Below, piece by piece: positions 27,951 to 36,023 of a DNA stretch of 64,000 nt. Under the pieces are notes generated by a model. The model saw nothing but the letters and a program-made list of their open reading frames with translations, ran no database searches and was not told the origin of the DNA. The translations under genes and the position numbers were made by a program. The stretch is from Bacillus halotolerans (GTDB lineage Bacteria > Bacillota > Bacilli > Bacillales > Bacillaceae): NCBI RefSeq assembly GCF_001517105.1, contig NZ_LPVF01000012.1, positions 310,001 to 374,000 on the forward strand, written 5' to 3'. Each line of letters starts with the position of its first letter. Positions within the stretch are counted from its first letter, which is position 1.

Positions 27951-29156
27951 ATGTTAAGAGGCACATATTTATTTGGATATGCTTTCTTTTTCACAGTGGG
28001 TATTATCCATATATCAACAGGAAGTTTGACACCATTTCTTTTAGAGTCTTTTAACAAGACAACAGATGATATTTCGGTCATCATTTTCTTTCAGTTTACC
28101 GGATTCCTAAGCGGGGTATTAATCGCACCGTTAATGATTAAGAAATACAGTCACTTTAGGACACTTACTTTAGCTTTGATCATAATGCTTGCAGCGTTAA
28201 GTATCTTTTTTCTCACTAAGGATTGGTATTATATTGTTGTAATGGCTTTTCTCTTAGGATATGGAGCAGGTACATTAGAAACGACAGTTGGTTCCTTTGT
28301 TATTGCTAATTTCGAAAGTAATGCAGAAAAAATGAGTAAGCTGGAAGTCCTCTTTGGATTAGGCGCTTTAACTTTCCCATTATTAATTAATTCCTTCATC
28401 AATATCAATAACTGGTTTTTACCGTATTACTGCATATTCACCTTTTTGTTCGTCCTATTAGCAGGGTGGTTAATTTTCTTATCCAAGAACCGAAAGTATG
28501 CTAAGAATGCTAACCAGCAAGTGGCCTTGCCAGATGCAGGAGCATTTCAATACTTTATAGGAGACAGAAAAAAATCAAAGCAATTAGGCTTTTTTGTATT
28601 TTTTGCTTTCCTATATGCTGGTATTGAAACAAATTTCGCCAACTTTTTACCTTCAATTATGATAAACCAAGACAATGAACAAATCAGTCTTATCAGTGTC
28701 TCCTTTTTCTGGGTAGGGATCATCATAGGAAGAATACTGATTGGTTTCGTAAGCAGAAGGCTTAATTTTTCTAAGTACCTCCTATTTAGTTGCAGTTGTT
28801 TAATTGTTTTGTTGATCGCCTTCTCTTATATAAGTAACCCCTTACTTCAATTGGGCGGCACATTTTTGATTGGTCTAAGTATAGCGGGCATATTTCCCAT
28901 TGCTTTAACACTAGCATCAATCATTATTCAGAAGTACGTTGACGAAGTTACAAGTTTATTTATTGCTTCGGCAAGTTTCGGAGGAGCGATCATCTCTTTC
29001 TTAATTGGATGGAGCTTAAATCAGGATACGATCTTATTAACCATGGGAATCTTTACAACGATGGCGGTCATTCTAGTAGGTATTTCTGTAAAGATTAGGA
29101 GAACTAAAGCAGAAGACCCTATTTCACTTGAAAGCAAAGCTTCAAAAACACAGTAA
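27951..29156 (+). CDS. glcP: GlcP, glucose/mannose:proton symporter
   Basis: A 401-residue MFS permease with about 12 hydrophobic segments, matching B. subtilis GlcP (YhjI), a proton-coupled glucose/mannose uptake system of the fucose-galactose-glucose symporter class. Supporting stretches are GYGAGTLETTVGSFV near residue 103 and GIIIGRILIGFVSRRL near 262. GGGGTG lies before the ATG. Composition is AT-rich like ntdABC. The position right after ntdC suggests sugar supply for kanosamine synthesis, which is inference. It has its own terminator. Confidence 0.92.
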   Translation: MLRGTYLFGYAFFFTVGIIHISTGSLTPFLLESFNKTTDDISVIIFFQFTGFLSGVLIAPLMIKKYSHFRTLTLALIIMLAALSIFFLTKDWYYIVVMAFLLGYGAGTLETTVGSFVIANFESNAEKMSKLEVLFGLGALTFPLLINSFININNWFLPYYCIFTFLFVLLAGWLIFLSKNRKYAKNANQQVALPDAGAFQYFIGDRKKSKQLGFFVFFAFLYAGIETNFANFLPSIMINQDNEQISLISVSFFWVGIIIGRILIGFVSRRLNFSKYLLFSCSCLIVLLIAFSYISNPLLQLGGTFLIGLSIAGIFPIALTLASIIIQKYVDEVTSLFIASASFGGAIISFLIGWSLNQDTILLTMGIFTTMAVILVGISVKIRRTKAEDPISLESKASKTQ

Positions 29157-29198
29157 AAAACGTGTAAATGAAAGATACGAATAGACATATCGTAAGTA

Positions 29199-29225
29199 AG
29201 AAGAGGACTTAATGTCCTCTTCTTT
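29199..29225 (+). terminator. Terminator after glcP
   Basis: AAGAGGAC-ttaat-GTCCTCTT followed by CTTTG; arms of 8 bp, about 45 bp after the stop. Confidence 0.75.
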
Positions 29226-29509
29226 GTCATGAGAAAACAGTGTTTTAGCAAGGGAGATGGGAGATGGTAGATGATAGAAGTGATTATGATTCCGTACCTG
29301 TCCGAGATGCGTTCAGGTGACTAGCAAAGGTATTTACAGAATTGTTTTATGATACATCCATAAATCAAGGTATACTAGCCTGTTGCTCCCCATCAAAAAT
29401 AAACCTAAACCTAAAATTTCCTCAGCATATTCTGAGGAAGCATCAAAAGCCAAAGATCGAATTTTGAGATGAACCGAAGATGCATGTAAACTAAAGGAGA
29501 AATCATAAA
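29226..29509. other. AT-rich intergenic stretch after glcP
   Basis: About 280 bases. It contains an 18-codon frame at 29264-29320 (product ending SVPVRDAFR) preceded by GGGAGATGGGAG, and a TTTCCTCAG/CTGAGGAA hairpin near 29418-29441 without a good U-tract on the plus strand. Neither can be assigned. TATACT near 29371 may be a -10 for the next gene. Confidence 0.35.
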
Positions 29510-29722
29510 ATGAATAGGGGCGTTATAATGAAAAAGATTTTTAAAGTGAGTTTGCTGCGCGACAACCCCGAGAAAGCAATGCACTTATATTATGGAATAT
29601 GTTTAGGAATCTGGCTGATTTATAATTTGGTGACATCCAGCTCCCCTGGACTGCCGCTTATCATTTTAGCCGGAGGAAATCTGATTTACCTTACAATCTT
29701 GAAAAAGAAAGAAGAAACGTAA
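29510..29722 (+). CDS. Small two-helix membrane protein, unknown function
   Basis: A 70-residue protein (64 if the second ATG at 29528 is used) with a basic N-terminus, two hydrophobic segments (about residues 28-42 and 47-63) and a KKKEET tail. It has no recognisable family. AAAGGAGAA lies about 9 nt before the first ATG; AGGGGCG precedes the second. A terminator follows directly, which supports it being a real gene. It is placed between glcP and the yhjH-yhjG pair on the opposite strand. Confidence 0.65.
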   Translation: MNRGVIMKKIFKVSLLRDNPEKAMHLYYGICLGIWLIYNLVTSSSPGLPLIILAGGNLIYLTILKKKEET

Positions 29723-29753
29723 AAAACACCCACCTCAGTGCGTGTTTTTTATT
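29720..29753. terminator. Bidirectional terminator between the small membrane gene and yhjH
   Basis: AAAAACAC and GTGTTTTTT arms with a 12-nt loop; U-tracts on both strands; convergent genes. Confidence 0.8.
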
Positions 29754-30276
29754 TAAAAACGTTGTGAAGACCATCTTCCATCTCTTCTGACGACGGATAC
29801 CATTTTGTCACCAGATCCCGAAACAGCCGTTCCGCAAAAAGAATCTCTTCCTCTGTATACCGATCAAAAAATGACAGAAAACGCTGTTCGACCTTCTGAT
29901 GATAATATTTATGCAAATTGTGAAGTTTTTTCCCAGCCGGCGTCAAACGGAAGTAGACCTCCTTCTTATTATCGCTGAGCTGTGTTCTATGAAGGAAGCC
30001 GGCGCCGAGCAATTTTGTGCTGATGCGCGATACAGTCGCTTTTGTCGTATTCATTTTTTCTGCTATAGACGTGACATTGATTGGTTCATTGTCCCCGACA
30101 CAGGATAGAACATGAATTTCTGTCATCGTCAATTGAGATTTACTCCCGTGCTCGGCATCAAGCTTCTTCAATTCATCAGCCAAAAAGGCTTTAATAAGCC
30201 CCTCCCATTTCTCCTGCTGATGAATGAGCTCCGCATATAATTCAAAAAGATTGCGTTTCGTATGATCTGTATTCAT
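29749..30276 (-). CDS. yhjH: YhjH, MarR-family transcription regulator
   Basis: A 175-residue winged-helix regulator of the MarR family. The recognition region NVTSIAEKMNTTKATVSRISTKLL lies at about residues 67-90 and the beta wing QLSDNKKEVYFRLTPAGKKL follows; long N- and C-terminal helices would form the dimer. The second in-frame ATG is chosen because GGATGG sits 8 nt before it, while AAAAAGG abuts the first. A promoter inside a perfect 13-bp inverted repeat lies just upstream, so autoregulation is likely. Its gene follows yhjG, encoding a flavin monooxygenase, a plausible target. Confidence 0.9.
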   Translation of the reverse strand: MNTDHTKRNLFELYAELIHQQEKWEGLIKAFLADELKKLDAEHGSKSQLTMTEIHVLSCVGDNEPINVTSIAEKMNTTKATVSRISTKLLGAGFLHRTQLSDNKKEVYFRLTPAGKKLHNLHKYYHQKVEQRFLSFFDRYTEEEILFAERLFRDLVTKWYPSSEEMEDGLHNVFK

Positions 30277-30296
30277 CTGGTTTTCCATCCTTTTTC

Positions 30297-30348
30297 ATTC
30301 GATTGTTTCTTCTATCATACCGTTTTGTTACAGATGAAACAATCGAAT
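30297..30348 (-). promoter_or_regulatory. yhjH promoter flanked by a 13-bp inverted repeat
   Basis: ATTCGATTGTTTC (30297-30309) and GAAACAATCGAAT (30336-30348) are perfect inverted repeats 26 bp apart. On the minus strand TTGTTT within the upstream arm and TATGAT form a -35/-10 pair with a 17-bp spacer. The second arm covers the likely start point. A dimeric regulator at each arm, or one bridging both, would block transcription. Confidence 0.75.
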
Positions 30349-30352
30349 TGCG

Positions 30353-31846
30353 TTACACCCGGCTGGTAACGGAAAACCAGCGGCTGATCCCTGTTTGAAT
30401 CACCTCGGCACAATCAGGCGCCGATGCATCCACGGCCCAGGCAACATGTCCGTCAGGGCGAATCAATATTGTATGCACGTCCCGCAACTTTTCATTCGGT
30501 TCTGCAAGCGAGGCGTTTACCGTGCGTAAGCCTCTCATTCGGCTATGATCATCGGCTTCTTGCATCAATGACAGCAAAACGAATGTCCCGTTTTGGAGAC
30601 AGCTGTACAGCCGTTCCGAACTGCCGCCGGAACGAATCAGCTCCATATCAGGGAGCCTTGACCCGTTCAAACGATGCGGCGGCATATTGGGATCGGCTTC
30701 ATACCTGACATCAAGCGCAGAAATTTGCCCCGCTACATATCGATTCACTTCAGGGAAGGCGAGCAGCTCCGACATCATACTCCGCAAATGGAGGCCTGCT
30801 TGAGTGAAATCAATCAGTTTCGTCTGCGCCTCCGTGTTCCTCAGGAGCCCTTCTGCAGCCGGGTGCCGCTCCTCATGATAGCTGTCTAAAAGCCATGAAG
30901 GCGCAGCGCCCTTGACGGCCGCCGCCAGCTTCCATCCAAGATTCATCGCATCCTGAAGGCCGACATTCAGCCCTTGGCCGCCCGCTGGAAAATGAATATG
31001 CGCCGCATCCCCTGCAAGGAAGATTCTGCCGTCGCGGTACCGTTTCGCTTGGCGTGCGGCGTTCCCGAACCGTGACATCCAGGAAGGCTCGGTTAAACCG
31101 AAGTCAGTCCCGCAAATTCGTATGAGATCAGTTTTTAGCTCCTCCTCAGTGACAGGCACATCTTTCGGCGTCTGCGTGCGATAAGGGCTGATCACGACTA
31201 CACGGTATCGGCCCGGAGAAAGCGGAACGATCATGACACCCCCCTCTTTTGTGCAAAGGGACAGCACTCCTGACGGCGGCGGAGAAAGGAGCGCCACATC
31301 TCCAAGCGCTGCTGTAATGGTGCTGTCTGTTCCCGGAAACTCAATTCGAGCCTGTTTCCGGACAGTACTTCCTGCTCCATCGGCACCAATGGCAAACATA
31401 CTTGTGATTGTCCTCAGACTGCCGTCCCGATCCTTGAAAATGATTTGCGCCTCTGCTTCGTTTTGCGTAACCGCCAGCACCTCTGCCCCTCGTAACACCG
31501 CTGCTCCCAGGCTCCGCGCATGTTCCTCCAGCAGCTGCTCTGTTTTGGCCTGCGGAAGCAAAAGCGTGTAAGGACAGCCCGTATCCAAGTCTGAAAAATC
31601 AAGACGGGTATCCAGCATCGAAAAGTGTCCGGAAGGTATCTTGGTTCCCATGGATACGAAACGTTCCAGCAGCCCTCTCATCTCAAGAAGCTCCAGCGTG
31701 CGGGGATGCAGCGTCAGTGCCTTAGAATGCGGAACAGGCTTTTCAAGCCGCTCAATCACACATGTTTTCACCCCAGCCATCGCAAGCTCGGAAGCCAGCA
31801 TAAATCCGACCGGTCCTCCTCCTATAATCACTGCTTCAACATTCAT
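30353..31846 (-). CDS. yhjG: YhjG, FAD-dependent aromatic monooxygenase
   Basis: A 497-residue group A flavoprotein hydroxylase of the PheA/TfdB class. Features in order are the dinucleotide fold GGGPVGFMLASELAMAG (residues 9-25), the ATP/NADPH DG-type motif around FAIGADGAGSTVRKQ (near 157), and the second FAD motif GRIFLAGDAAHIHFPAGGQ near 275, followed by a thioredoxin-like C-terminal domain. AAAGGAGTG precedes the ATG. A sigma-A promoter with an adjacent palindrome lies upstream, and the MarR gene yhjH follows. The substrate is unknown; phenolic compounds are likely from the family. Confidence 0.9.
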   Translation of the reverse strand: MNVEAVIIGGGPVGFMLASELAMAGVKTCVIERLEKPVPHSKALTLHPRTLELLEMRGLLERFVSMGTKIPSGHFSMLDTRLDFSDLDTGCPYTLLLPQAKTEQLLEEHARSLGAAVLRGAEVLAVTQNEAEAQIIFKDRDGSLRTITSMFAIGADGAGSTVRKQARIEFPGTDSTITAALGDVALLSPPPSGVLSLCTKEGGVMIVPLSPGRYRVVVISPYRTQTPKDVPVTEEELKTDLIRICGTDFGLTEPSWMSRFGNAARQAKRYRDGRIFLAGDAAHIHFPAGGQGLNVGLQDAMNLGWKLAAAVKGAAPSWLLDSYHEERHPAAEGLLRNTEAQTKLIDFTQAGLHLRSMMSELLAFPEVNRYVAGQISALDVRYEADPNMPPHRLNGSRLPDMELIRSGGSSERLYSCLQNGTFVLLSLMQEADDHSRMRGLRTVNASLAEPNEKLRDVHTILIRPDGHVAWAVDASAPDCAEVIQTGISRWFSVTSRV

Positions 31847-31926
31847 CTAAATCACTCCTTTTGTTTCATATAAAACTAATAAAAACCACTAAAAATAAAA
31901 GAAAAACCAAAAATCAAATATATTTT

Positions 31927-31942
31927 TGTTACACTCGTAACA
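31927..31942. promoter_or_regulatory. Palindromic operator at the yhjG start site
   Basis: TGTTAC-actc-GTAACA, a perfect 6-4-6 dyad immediately downstream of the yhjG -10. A related TTTTGTTAC half-site occurs inside the yhjH operator, so YhjH is a candidate binder. Confidence 0.55.
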
Positions 31943-31948
31943 TTTTTG

Positions 31949-31977
31949 ATTATAACTCCTTACAATTTTTTCTTCAA
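31949..31977 (-). promoter_or_regulatory. Sigma-A promoter of yhjG
   Basis: Minus-strand TTGAAG (31977-31972), a 17-bp spacer and consensus TATAAT (31954-31949), about 100 bp before yhjG. Confidence 0.7.
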
Positions 31978-31998
31978 CACATTTTTCCAAACCAGCAC

Positions 31999-32030
31999 AA
32001 AAAAGACGCCGCTTCAATTGGCGTCTTTTT
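31999..32030. terminator. Terminator at the end of sipV
   Basis: AAAAAGACGCC and GGCGTCTTTTT, perfect 11-bp arms. The sipV stop codon falls in the loop. Usable on both strands. Confidence 0.85.
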
Positions 32031-32535
32031 GTTCAGCATCGGAAATCAAACCGACGATATTTTTTTCTCTAACCGGACCAAAGTGCCGGCTGTCGAAGCT
32101 GTATATGCGATTATCTCCAACGACAAAATATTGACCTTTCGGCACCTTGCTTGTTCCTGTCACATCTTTCAACGTAAAGTCACCTGTTACATGGCTTCCG
32201 GCAGAAACTGATTTCAAATGCTTCAAAAATGGTTCAGCCACCTGCTTTCCGTTCACATACAGCTGATCATCTTTATATTTGATCGATTCACCGGGCAAGC
32301 CGATTACCCGCTTAATCAGCACTTTTTGATCAGGGCCTTTAAACAAAACAATATCAAAACGATGGATGGTTTTGAATCGATGTGAAAATTTATTGACCAA
32401 CAGTTCGTTCCCTTCCTGAAAAGTCGGGTTCATGCTGATGCCTTCTACTTTGTAATCAATAAAGACGGCATTTTTGACTTGAATGGCGAGAACTACGGAC
32501 ACGACACCGGCAAGAAACCAAAACCGTTTTTTCAT
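32014..32535 (-). CDS. sipV: SipV, type I signal peptidase
   Basis: SipV is one of the chromosomal type I signal peptidases that cleave secretory preproteins outside the membrane. One N-terminal transmembrane helix (about residues 4-22) is followed by box B EGISMNPT with nucleophile S34, box D KVLIKRVIGLPGE with general base K75, and box E GDNRIYSFDSRHFGPV. The 173-residue length suits the short SipV type. GGAGGGAG precedes the ATG at 32535; the frame extends nine codons further but without a ribosome site. It starts 1 bp after the yhjE stop, so the two are coupled. Confidence 0.93.
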   Translation of the reverse strand: MKKRFWFLAGVVSVVLAIQVKNAVFIDYKVEGISMNPTFQEGNELLVNKFSHRFKTIHRFDIVLFKGPDQKVLIKRVIGLPGESIKYKDDQLYVNGKQVAEPFLKHLKSVSAGSHVTGDFTLKDVTGTSKVPKGQYFVVGDNRIYSFDSRHFGPVREKNIVGLISDAEQKDAN

Positions 32536-32536
32536 G

Positions 32537-33157
32537 TTACTGTCTCCCTCCATCATGCTCACGCTGGCTGGCTCTCACATGCAGATGCCGTTCCACCCTT
32601 TTGCCGACATACCATAAGACAGCAATCACCAGAACAGCAATAACCGTGCGAATCGGCTGTGTGATCAGCGCGTGAAGATCATATCCGATGAAGCTGATCA
32701 TAAAAATCATGACGAGCTTTCCCGAGGCTGCCGCCAAAACAAACGGCCGCGTCCCGATCCTTGACAAACCAGCGACAACATTCACCGCGGCAGACGGTGT
32801 AAATGGAAAACAAAGCAGAAGAAACATCGGGCCAAAACCGTGCCTTTCCACCCATAACATAAGCTTTCTGACAGACGGATGCCTGCGGATGAATCCAAGA
32901 GCTCTTCTTTGTCCATAATGACGGACAATGAAAAACACGAGAATGGACCCCGCTGTTGATCCGGCCCATGACAGGATGAAGCCTTCCCACAGTCCAAACG
33001 AATTTGTATTCGCCACCACAAAAACGATAAGCGGCAAAAACGGAAGAAATGCTTCAATTAAAGGCAGCAGCACAGCAATAAGCGGACCGAAAGCCCTATA
33101 GCTTTGAAATAATTCAGTTAAACGATCCTCTGTCAAATAGGATAAAAATTGCTCCAA
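32537..33157 (-). CDS. yhjE: YhjE, TVP38/DedA-family membrane protein
   Basis: A 206-residue membrane protein with the VTT (SNARE-associated/DedA) domain. About five hydrophobic segments are seen. The family core runs through EAFLPFLPLIVFVVANT (near residue 35), GSTAGSILVFFIVRHYG (near 66) and FTPSAAVNVVAGLSRI (near 119). Related proteins are linked to membrane lipid handling or flipping. The TTG start has GGAG about 9 nt upstream. It is coupled to sipV downstream; a functional tie to protein secretion is possible but not shown. Confidence 0.87.
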   Translation of the reverse strand: MEQFLSYLTEDRLTELFQSYRAFGPLIAVLLPLIEAFLPFLPLIVFVVANTNSFGLWEGFILSWAGSTAGSILVFFIVRHYGQRRALGFIRRHPSVRKLMLWVERHGFGPMFLLLCFPFTPSAAVNVVAGLSRIGTRPFVLAAASGKLVMIFMISFIGYDLHALITQPIRTVIAVLVIAVLWYVGKRVERHLHVRASQREHDGGRQ

Positions 33158-33242
33158 CGTTTATACTCCTCACCGGGTTTGTCTATCCTTATTCTACACA
33201 TTCTCGGCGAAAAACTAAAAAGTTTTGGTGATTTTTTCTGTC

Positions 33243-33271
33243 TTGAAACATTTCACCAGCCGATATAGAAT
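33243..33271 (+). promoter_or_regulatory. Candidate promoter of yhjD
   Basis: TTGAAA, a 17-bp spacer and TAGAAT, ending about 40 bp before the yhjD start. Confidence 0.5.
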
Positions 33272-33312
33272 ATAACAAGAACAAACGTTCCCTCAAGAAA
33301 GAAGGAGTTACC

Positions 33313-33675
33313 ATGCCGCATTTGCAGCCGGAAGGATATGAATTGATAGAACGGGCTCTCTTTTTGCCTATGGTCATTACGATTTTAAACCGCGATCTCG
33401 GCGGAATTGAGAAAAGCTCATTAAAATTGAAACACCCTTATATACAACTTATCAACGAATCATTAAAAATAGCACAAAAGGATCTGATTGAGATCAGAAA
33501 AGAGCTGAGGAAAAGAAAAATCGCCATCTACGAGGCTGAGCGTGATGAAGCCTTTACGCTTTATTTATTTGTCATTGATGGCTACGAAGAAAAACACCGC
33601 TATTTTAACCCGCGAATTCGAGAGCAAGTAAGCAGTTTGTTAACATTCTATTTATTTGCGCCGGACTCGCCATAA
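33313..33675 (+). CDS. yhjD: YhjD, protein of unknown function
   Basis: A 120-residue soluble, mostly helical protein with a charged central stretch (IAQKDLIEIRKELRKRKIAIYEAERDEA, about residues 49-77) and an aromatic C-terminus. It matches B. subtilis YhjD in position and size; its homologues in Bacillus have no assigned role. GAAGGAG precedes the ATG. It is transcribed alone, divergent from yhjE, with a recognisable sigma-A-type promoter. No cofactor or catalytic motif is visible. Confidence 0.8.
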   Translation: MPHLQPEGYELIERALFLPMVITILNRDLGGIEKSSLKLKHPYIQLINESLKIAQKDLIEIRKELRKRKIAIYEAERDEAFTLYLFVIDGYEEKHRYFNPRIREQVSSLLTFYLFAPDSP

Positions 33676-33899
33676 GTCTTTCGAATCATTCTGTATTCCC
33701 CTCCTTGCGCCCGTCCCCCCTTCTAGCTCCCCAAGAATAAATTTCTGACAATTCGCACTATACAAACAAAATAAATTTATTTATAATTCGTACCACAGCC
33801 TTTCACTCCCCAAAAAATGACATGTGCCGCCAGATTAGCGACATGATTTGCAGCCCGCGCATGACACGCACCGCCCATTTTTGATCAAAGGAGGATTCT
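33676..33899 (+). other. AT-rich upstream region of yhjC-yhjB
   Basis: About 220 bases containing an AT-rich core (33760-33795) with TATAAT near 33782-33787 but no matching -35. It presumably holds the yhjCB promoter. No operator was recognised and no terminator for yhjD is clear. Confidence 0.35.
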
Positions 33900-34100
33900 A
33901 TGAAACTGATTCACATTCTTGCCGCTTTACCCTTCATCGGACTTTTGCTTGGCATCCCTTTTGCAAACAAAGTGACACCCTATCTGTTTGGCATGCCATT
34001 CATTCTCGCCTATGTTGTCATGTGGGCTTTGCTGACCTCTGTCCTGATGGCGATCGTGTATGTCCTCGACAAAGAAAATAAAAGGGAGGAAGCAGAATGA
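33900..34100 (+). CDS. yhjC: YhjC, small DUF3311 subunit-like membrane protein
   Basis: A 66-residue protein with two hydrophobic helices (about residues 4-22 and 31-55) and a charged tail KENKREEAE. DUF3311 proteins are regularly encoded just before sodium:solute symporters of the YhjB type. AAAGGAGG precedes the ATG and the gene overlaps yhjB by 4 bp (ATGA). A role as accessory subunit of the symporter is inferred from this conserved pairing. Confidence 0.85.
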   Translation: MKLIHILAALPFIGLLLGIPFANKVTPYLFGMPFILAYVVMWALLTSVLMAIVYVLDKENKREEAE

Positions 34101-35566
34101 ACGCAGCTCTCATCATCATTTTCGGTGTCCTGCTATTCAGCATGTTTCTCGGCGTACGCGCCCAAAAAGGAAAAGACATGGACCTTGAGCAGTGGACGGT
34201 TGGAGGCCGCGGCTTCGGTACTGTCTTTGTTTTCCTATTGATGGCAGGAGAGATTTATACGACGTTTACGTTTCTCGGCGGAAGCGGCTGGGCTTACGGA
34301 AAAGGCGGGCCGGCTTTTTACATCATCGCCTACGGCTGCCTGGCCTATATTCTTTCTTATTGGCTCCTGCCGGCGGTATGGTCCTATGCGAAACAGCATA
34401 AGCTGATGTCGCAGTCCGATTTTTTCATCAAAAAGTACAACAGCCCGCTGCTTGGCGTGCTCGTCTCACTTGTCGGCATCGCCGCGCTTATTCCTTATCT
34501 TGTGCTGCAGCTGAAAGGGCTTGGATTGATTGTATCGGAAACGTCTTACGGAAAAATTTCTCCTACTGCTGCCATTTGGATCGGCGTCATTTCAATCACA
34601 GTTTACGTTATGGTATCCGGCATCCACGGGTCCGCCTGGATATCCGTTGTCAAAGACATCATGATTTTGGCCGTCGTTTTATTCTTAGGCGTATATCTGC
34701 CAATTCATTACTACGGCGGATTTCAAGACATGTTTCAGCAGATTGAAAACGCAAATCCCGGTTTTATTACCCTGCCCGAAACAGGGCAAAGTGCTGCATG
34801 GTTCAGTTCAACCGTGCTGCTGACGGCGCTGGGCTTTTACATGTGGCCCCATACGTTTTCCGCTTCCTATTCAGCAGAAAACCCAAAAGTCTTTCGAAAA
34901 AACGCCATTATTATGCCTTTATACCAGCTGGTCCTTCTATTTGTCCTTTTCGTCGGCTTTGCGGCTATCCTGCAAGTTCCCGGTCTGAAAGGCGCAGACG
35001 CGGATTTATCACTTTTGAGACTGTCTCTTCAAACCTTTGATCCTTGGTTTGTCGGAGTCATTGGGGCAGCCGGACTGCTGACAGCGCTTGTGCCGGGTTC
35101 CATGATTTTAATGTCGGCCTCCACTTTGTTTGCCAAAAATGTTTATCAAGTGTTTGCTCCCCGCACGACGGAACAGCAAGTGTCATTATTGGCTAAATGT
35201 TTAGTGCCTGTGATTGCGCTGATTGCTGTGTACTTTACATTCAAAGGCGGGAACACAATCGTTACGCTTCTCCTTATGGGATACAGCCTCGTCACACAGC
35301 TATTTCCGGCCCTGCTGTTCAGCCTGTTCAAGCATAAGATCGTGACCAAACAAGGAGCCTTTGCCGGCATTATAACGGGAGTCGGAGCGGTTTCTTATAT
35401 TACCGTTACAGAAACAACAATCGGCACTTTATTTCCGGCGCTGCCGCAAGCGGCGAAAGACTTAAACGTCGGCATTGTCGCTTTGCTGCTGAATGTTACG
35501 GTCATGATGGCGGTCAGTCTTATGACAAGAAAAACAAAAAGCGCAGCTGCTGATCAAGCCGCTTAA
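34097..35566 (+). CDS. yhjB: YhjB, sodium:solute symporter (SSS family)
   Basis: A 489-residue membrane protein of the sodium/solute symporter family with about 13 hydrophobic segments. Family hallmarks are EQWTVGGRGFGTVFVFLLMAGE near residue 31, FLGGSGWAYGKGGPAFY near 59, and GLLTALVPGSMILMSASTLFAKNVY near 326, which belongs to the sodium-site region. The substrate is probably a small organic acid, by analogy to monocarboxylate members, but is not fixed by the sequence. It is coupled to yhjC and followed by a terminator. Confidence 0.9.
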   Translation: MNAALIIIFGVLLFSMFLGVRAQKGKDMDLEQWTVGGRGFGTVFVFLLMAGEIYTTFTFLGGSGWAYGKGGPAFYIIAYGCLAYILSYWLLPAVWSYAKQHKLMSQSDFFIKKYNSPLLGVLVSLVGIAALIPYLVLQLKGLGLIVSETSYGKISPTAAIWIGVISITVYVMVSGIHGSAWISVVKDIMILAVVLFLGVYLPIHYYGGFQDMFQQIENANPGFITLPETGQSAAWFSSTVLLTALGFYMWPHTFSASYSAENPKVFRKNAIIMPLYQLVLLFVLFVGFAAILQVPGLKGADADLSLLRLSLQTFDPWFVGVIGAAGLLTALVPGSMILMSASTLFAKNVYQVFAPRTTEQQVSLLAKCLVPVIALIAVYFTFKGGNTIVTLLLMGYSLVTQLFPALLFSLFKHKIVTKQGAFAGIITGVGAVSYITVTETTIGTLFPALPQAAKDLNVGIVALLLNVTVMMAVSLMTRKTKSAAADQAA

Positions 35567-35568
35567 AC

Positions 35569-35603
35569 AAAAAAAAGCAATCTGGGCAACAGATTGCTTT
35601 TTT
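35569..35603. terminator. Bidirectional terminator between yhjB and yhjA
   Basis: AAAAAAGCAATCTG and CAGATTGCTTTTTT arms with a 4-nt loop, between convergent genes. Confidence 0.9.
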
Positions 35604-35605
35604 GA

Positions 35606-35875
35606 TTAGCGTTCGCAGGCGATAAAATCTTTATCACGGTCGCTCTTTTTATTGGCATCATAAAGCGCCTTAGATACGTAAGGCTTGTACTTCGTTTTTC
35701 CGCCTTTATTTTTCACCTTGGACGTACGGGCTACCCCGCCTTTGTACACTTTGTTTAATTCCTTGCAGTTCTTATACGTCTTTACCTTCGTTTTGGCTTC
35801 CGCCACATGGTCAGCTCCGTATGAAAAACCGAAAACGAGACCGAGTGAAAGCAAAAGCGCCGCGGCTTTTTTCAT
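35606..35875 (-). CDS. yhjA: YhjA, secreted Excalibur-domain protein
   Basis: An 89-residue secreted protein. MKKAAALLLSLGLVFGFSYG is a signal peptide with likely cleavage after AEA near residue 27. The rest is an Excalibur (extracellular calcium-binding) domain: YKNCKELNKVYKGGVARTS and the terminal SDRDKDFIACER, a slightly altered DxDxDGIACE loop. GGGGGAG lies 8-9 nt before the ATG used; the frame runs eight codons further upstream without support. Calcium binding at the wall is inferred from the domain. Confidence 0.9.
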   Translation of the reverse strand: MKKAAALLLSLGLVFGFSYGADHVAEAKTKVKTYKNCKELNKVYKGGVARTSKVKNKGGKTKYKPYVSKALYDANKKSDRDKDFIACER

Positions 35876-36023
35876 GACAATATACTCCCCCATACCCAAT
35901 ATTTAGTTGTTTTAAAGCGATTTTATCATAATTCAATTCGTCATATTTTACAAGATAAATATGGAAGGAGCGGCAGTTTTTTTTGCTTTCTTTGTCTTGC
36001 AGAGATGCAAACTGCCAAAACAT

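Noticed and set aside
24667..29156. The ntd block as a new biosynthetic gene cluster
   Set aside because: It matches the characterised ntdABC kanosamine/neotrehalosadiamine genes of B. subtilis with intact active-site residues, so it is not undescribed.
29418..29441. TTTCCTCAG/CTGAGGAA hairpin as a terminator
   Set aside because: No U-tract on the plus strand and only a weak one on the minus strand; the glcP terminator already lies upstream.
35892..35917. CTTTAA / GGGTAT pair on the minus strand before yhjA, looking like a sigma-B promoter
   Set aside because: The start point would fall inside the ribosome site of yhjA, leaving no usable leader. Probably coincidence.
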